A stretch of 64,000 nt of DNA from Dicaeum eximium (taxonomy: Eukaryota > Chordata > Aves > Passeriformes > Dicaeidae). Positions 61,477 to 64,000 of the stretch are shown piece by piece. Position numbers and translations under genes: made by a program. The notes under the pieces were generated by a model. The model worked only from the letters and a program-made list of their open reading frames with translations. It was not told the origin of the DNA and ran no database searches. The stretch lies in assembly GCA_013396995.1 (NCBI GenBank), contig VWZP01005541.1:186001-250000 (forward strand), written 5' to 3'. The number at the start of each line of letters is the position of its first letter. The stretch's first letter is position 1.

Positions 61477-64000
61477 TTTACATTCATAAAGTTAAAAAAT
61501 CCTTGATAATTAAGATACTATAAACTTAGGAGAAATATTTCCTGTTAACTTTTAAAACAAATGGAACCCAGTCAAAAATTTGCCAAGCAAATTCTAGCAC
61601 CCATTCTTCAATTTCTGAATTTTCACAACTACTGTAGAAACAGGTTCCTTTCTTACTTTTTTGGTAAACATTATTTTTCATGCTACAGTATGAAAACAAT
61701 TTATAACAAAGTACTCTCATTTAAAAGGACTTTTTATTGTTTGTTCTACCATTCATGTCTGTATTTTGTTATCACAGTACTCCTAGATGTTTTGCAACCT
61801 GCAGGACACACATGCCCAAAACACATTCCCACTCTGCGCTTGTCCCCTCTTTGCAAATATCTTTCATTCCCATCATTTCAGCTCCTCTAACTTATGCCAT
61901 CTCCTCAGAGCCAAAGATGACTTGCTATCAGCTATGAGAGCACCACCTCACTCTCCTAATACTGTCACCAGATGAAGATTGTGCATTAATGGCTGGGCCA
62001 ACTCAACTGGGCCAGCAGGGTACTGGAACCAAATAGATCAGACCTAAACCACCTGATAAGTGGGTGACTGGAAATATACAGAAATTTTTAAGAGTTGCAA
62101 GAGAAGCCATGAGTATTTGTTTGGAGAATGCTGGTTAACAAAGGTAAGTTTATAACCTACACTTCAGTGATCTTGGGGACAATCTGACCTCATGAGAGAG
62201 CATTTATGGGTGACACGTCAAAGGAAAGTCATAGGATCTTTTTCTTCTCTCCCTGAAGGGTGAAGAAGAGGGCTCACAGATACCAGCACCAGCTAAATCC
62301 TGAAAGAGATTTCTCATTCCTCACTCACCCCTACCCCCTCTATGCCCTCTGCTTAAAGAAATATAATCTTGGTAAGCTGGACGGTTTCCTCTGCACAACA
62401 CTGCTGCAAGTCAGCAACTCACAGCAATACAGACATCAGTGCCTTAAGCAGCCCTGGCATGACACAAACTCAATAAGTTTTGACAGGCAGAGTGAAGAAG
62501 GGAATGTGCATCCCACTTGCCCTCAGCACTGAGCTCTGGCTGCAGAAATGAATGCTCTTTCTGGCCTTTGCCCTTCCCTTCCATGCCTTTGTCCTGAAGG
62601 ATGCCCTAAGAGAACAAGGACTGTACTCCAACAGCATCAGCCACCCCCCACCTCCGCCTCGGTGAGGCCTCTAATTCCCCCCCCTTTCCTCTAAAAGTAC
62701 TAGTTAGTATATCTGTGACATTTTAACCCCAAATTTTAAATTATATGATACAGAAACAAGCAGGTGTTGTTATTACAACAAAAAAATAGTTCTGTATTTA
62801 ACTGTATTATTTTGTTGGGTTCCTTTCTTCTTTAAAAAAAAGGAAAAAGTTACACAGATTTCTTTATCCCCAGCCCCTGACTGATTACTTAGTTTTCAAA
62901 CAGATGGAGGCCTCAGTACTCAAACATTTACCTAACAACCAAATCTTTCATCAGTAAACCATACTATTAAATACCTTTTCATTTTTCATTCTATTTAAAT
63001 TAATTTAAACTCTTGAGACAGGGAGACAGGAGAAAAGGGTGCCCTTTACTCTCAGACCTACATTAACATCCAGTGCTTCATGATGTACATAAAATTTTTG
63101 AAGCTTTATGGAATTACAGCTAAAAATGATCAGAAGTCACCAACAGGTCTAGCTAAACTATCCTGATCCTGAGATAAAGGACAGCATTACCTCAGTACTG
63201 ACAGCATCTTCTCAAACTAAAATTTGAGTCAAGCATTAGTGCACTTTGTTTCTTCTCCTTTAGAAAAAAGAAGGCAATGTTGCTCCATTATTTATATTTA
63301 ATGTATCATTTAAAGACACCAGTTTTGTCTTTATAATTGCAATGTTTAAATATAGTGCGCTGATTGCTTCTTGTCTTTCTGAAGTACCACATGGCAACAT
63401 CTGTGAGTTTATTTTGGAAAAAAAATCAACAGACCCTATAAATTCAGAATCCAAGTGGCTTTTAATTGAGGATGCTGAGGCTGACTGGTACTTAAAAGGA
63501 ATTCCAGTTTCCGTTTAGGTCCAGTGGGGTCTGACCCTTCCAGTGGTTTCCAAGAAGAATATAGAACAGGAAAGCAAAGGGGGAGCCTCCAGAGATGGGG
63601 AAGAAAAGGATAATGACTGAGAGATTGTAATATTGTGTCTGTAACCAGCTGATACCAACTGCTTCTCTCTCCTCTTACTCCCTCTGTTTTGACAATATTT
63701 CTACTCCAGCCTTTTTGGGGAGGGGTGTTTCCTGTCAGCTATACTGTCAGAATAGGGATGTCTGTCATTACACTTTGTGAGAACTGCAACACATATAGTT
63801 CCCTATGTCCAGAACGTTTTTTGAATCAAATGCTGCCTCTGGAGCTCCTCGTTAAGAGTTACTACTGCCACAAAAGAGAACAGCCAAGGAGAAGCAGTAC
63901 AGAACCAAGTTTTCTGCTGGACAAGACTGCTCCAAGGCTGTCTCCAGCTGCCAACAGATCAGCAGGCTTATGCTCTGCTCACAAGAACAAGAACCCTCTC

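Larger units (their letters stand above)
13446..64000 (-). other. MYRIP: Upstream intron of MYRIP (partial, runs off the window end)
   Basis: Inferred as the intron between the ATG-bearing exon and the zinc-finger exon, which is very long in vertebrate MYRIP. An exon ending in the family's acidic EEERL-type helix and a phase-2 Ser was sought on the minus strand and not seen, so the ATG exon is probably beyond 64000. A short 5' exon could still be hidden here. No recognisable feature was found in 13470-15200, 15990-19900, 23110-29400, 29445-30050, 31381-33800, 33860-37300, 39120-45200, 45850-47830, 48000-48540, 51240-55440, 55780-57800, 57860-59450 or 60060-64000, apart from the short repeats listed separately and scattered A or T runs. 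The single undetermined base at 45224 is the only N. Confidence 0.6.

Noticed and set aside
1..64000. CRISPR arrays, prokaryotic defence or mobile systems
   Set aside because: No regularly spaced repeats with unique spacers, no dense coding, and no ribosome-binding sites. The direct repeats present have only two or three copies.

Overview
The window is vertebrate nuclear DNA, almost certainly from a bird and probably a songbird. It is AT-rich and gene-poor, with no operons and no long conserved reading frames. It carries two CR1 non-LTR retrotransposon tails, the characteristic interspersed repeat of birds, and one solitary retroviral-type LTR that resembles endogenous retrovirus LTRs of songbirds. 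Mammalian Alu and L1 elements are absent. The species assignment is inference; the CR1 and LTR patterns are visible in the sequence.

Only one protein-coding exon can be supported. It lies on the minus strand at 13224-13445. It has a pyrimidine-rich 3' splice site, a consensus 5' splice site, and encodes four CxxC pairs of a FYVE-like zinc finger. The peptide matches the Rab-binding domain of MYRIP (Slac2-c, myosin VIIA and Rab interacting protein). MYRIP attaches Rab27a-positive melanosomes and secretory granules to myosin and actin. The exon corresponds to the second coding exon, counted by homology. Transcription runs from high to low coordinates, so 13446-64000 is read as part of the large upstream intron and 1-13223 as part of the downstream intron. 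Neither flanking coding exon (the ATG exon or the exon after the zinc finger) was found, so both probably lie outside the window.

Layout: 1-13223 is the downstream intron. It has two ancient SINE-like remnants (about 1556-1690 and 7070-7255), a CpG-bearing 22-bp tandem repeat (7822-7878) and a CR1 in plus orientation (about 11690-12258). 13224-13445 is the MYRIP exon. 13446-64000 is the upstream intron. It holds short tandem and inverted repeats (15971, 19918, 20322, 21074, 39051, 45657, 57808), microsatellites, polypurine and G-rich tracts (20145, 31360, 37320), a third SINE-like remnant (about 47840-47990), the LTR (about 55445-55775) and a CR1 in minus orientation (about 59459-60050).

No RNA gene, CRISPR array, prokaryotic-type system or second gene could be supported. 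Every other open frame looks like chance intronic sequence. The most useful follow-ups are the structured repeats, the G-quadruplex-type tracts, a CACGTG box with MITF/TFE-type flanks, and two homeodomain-motif-rich AT blocks that could be conserved enhancers.
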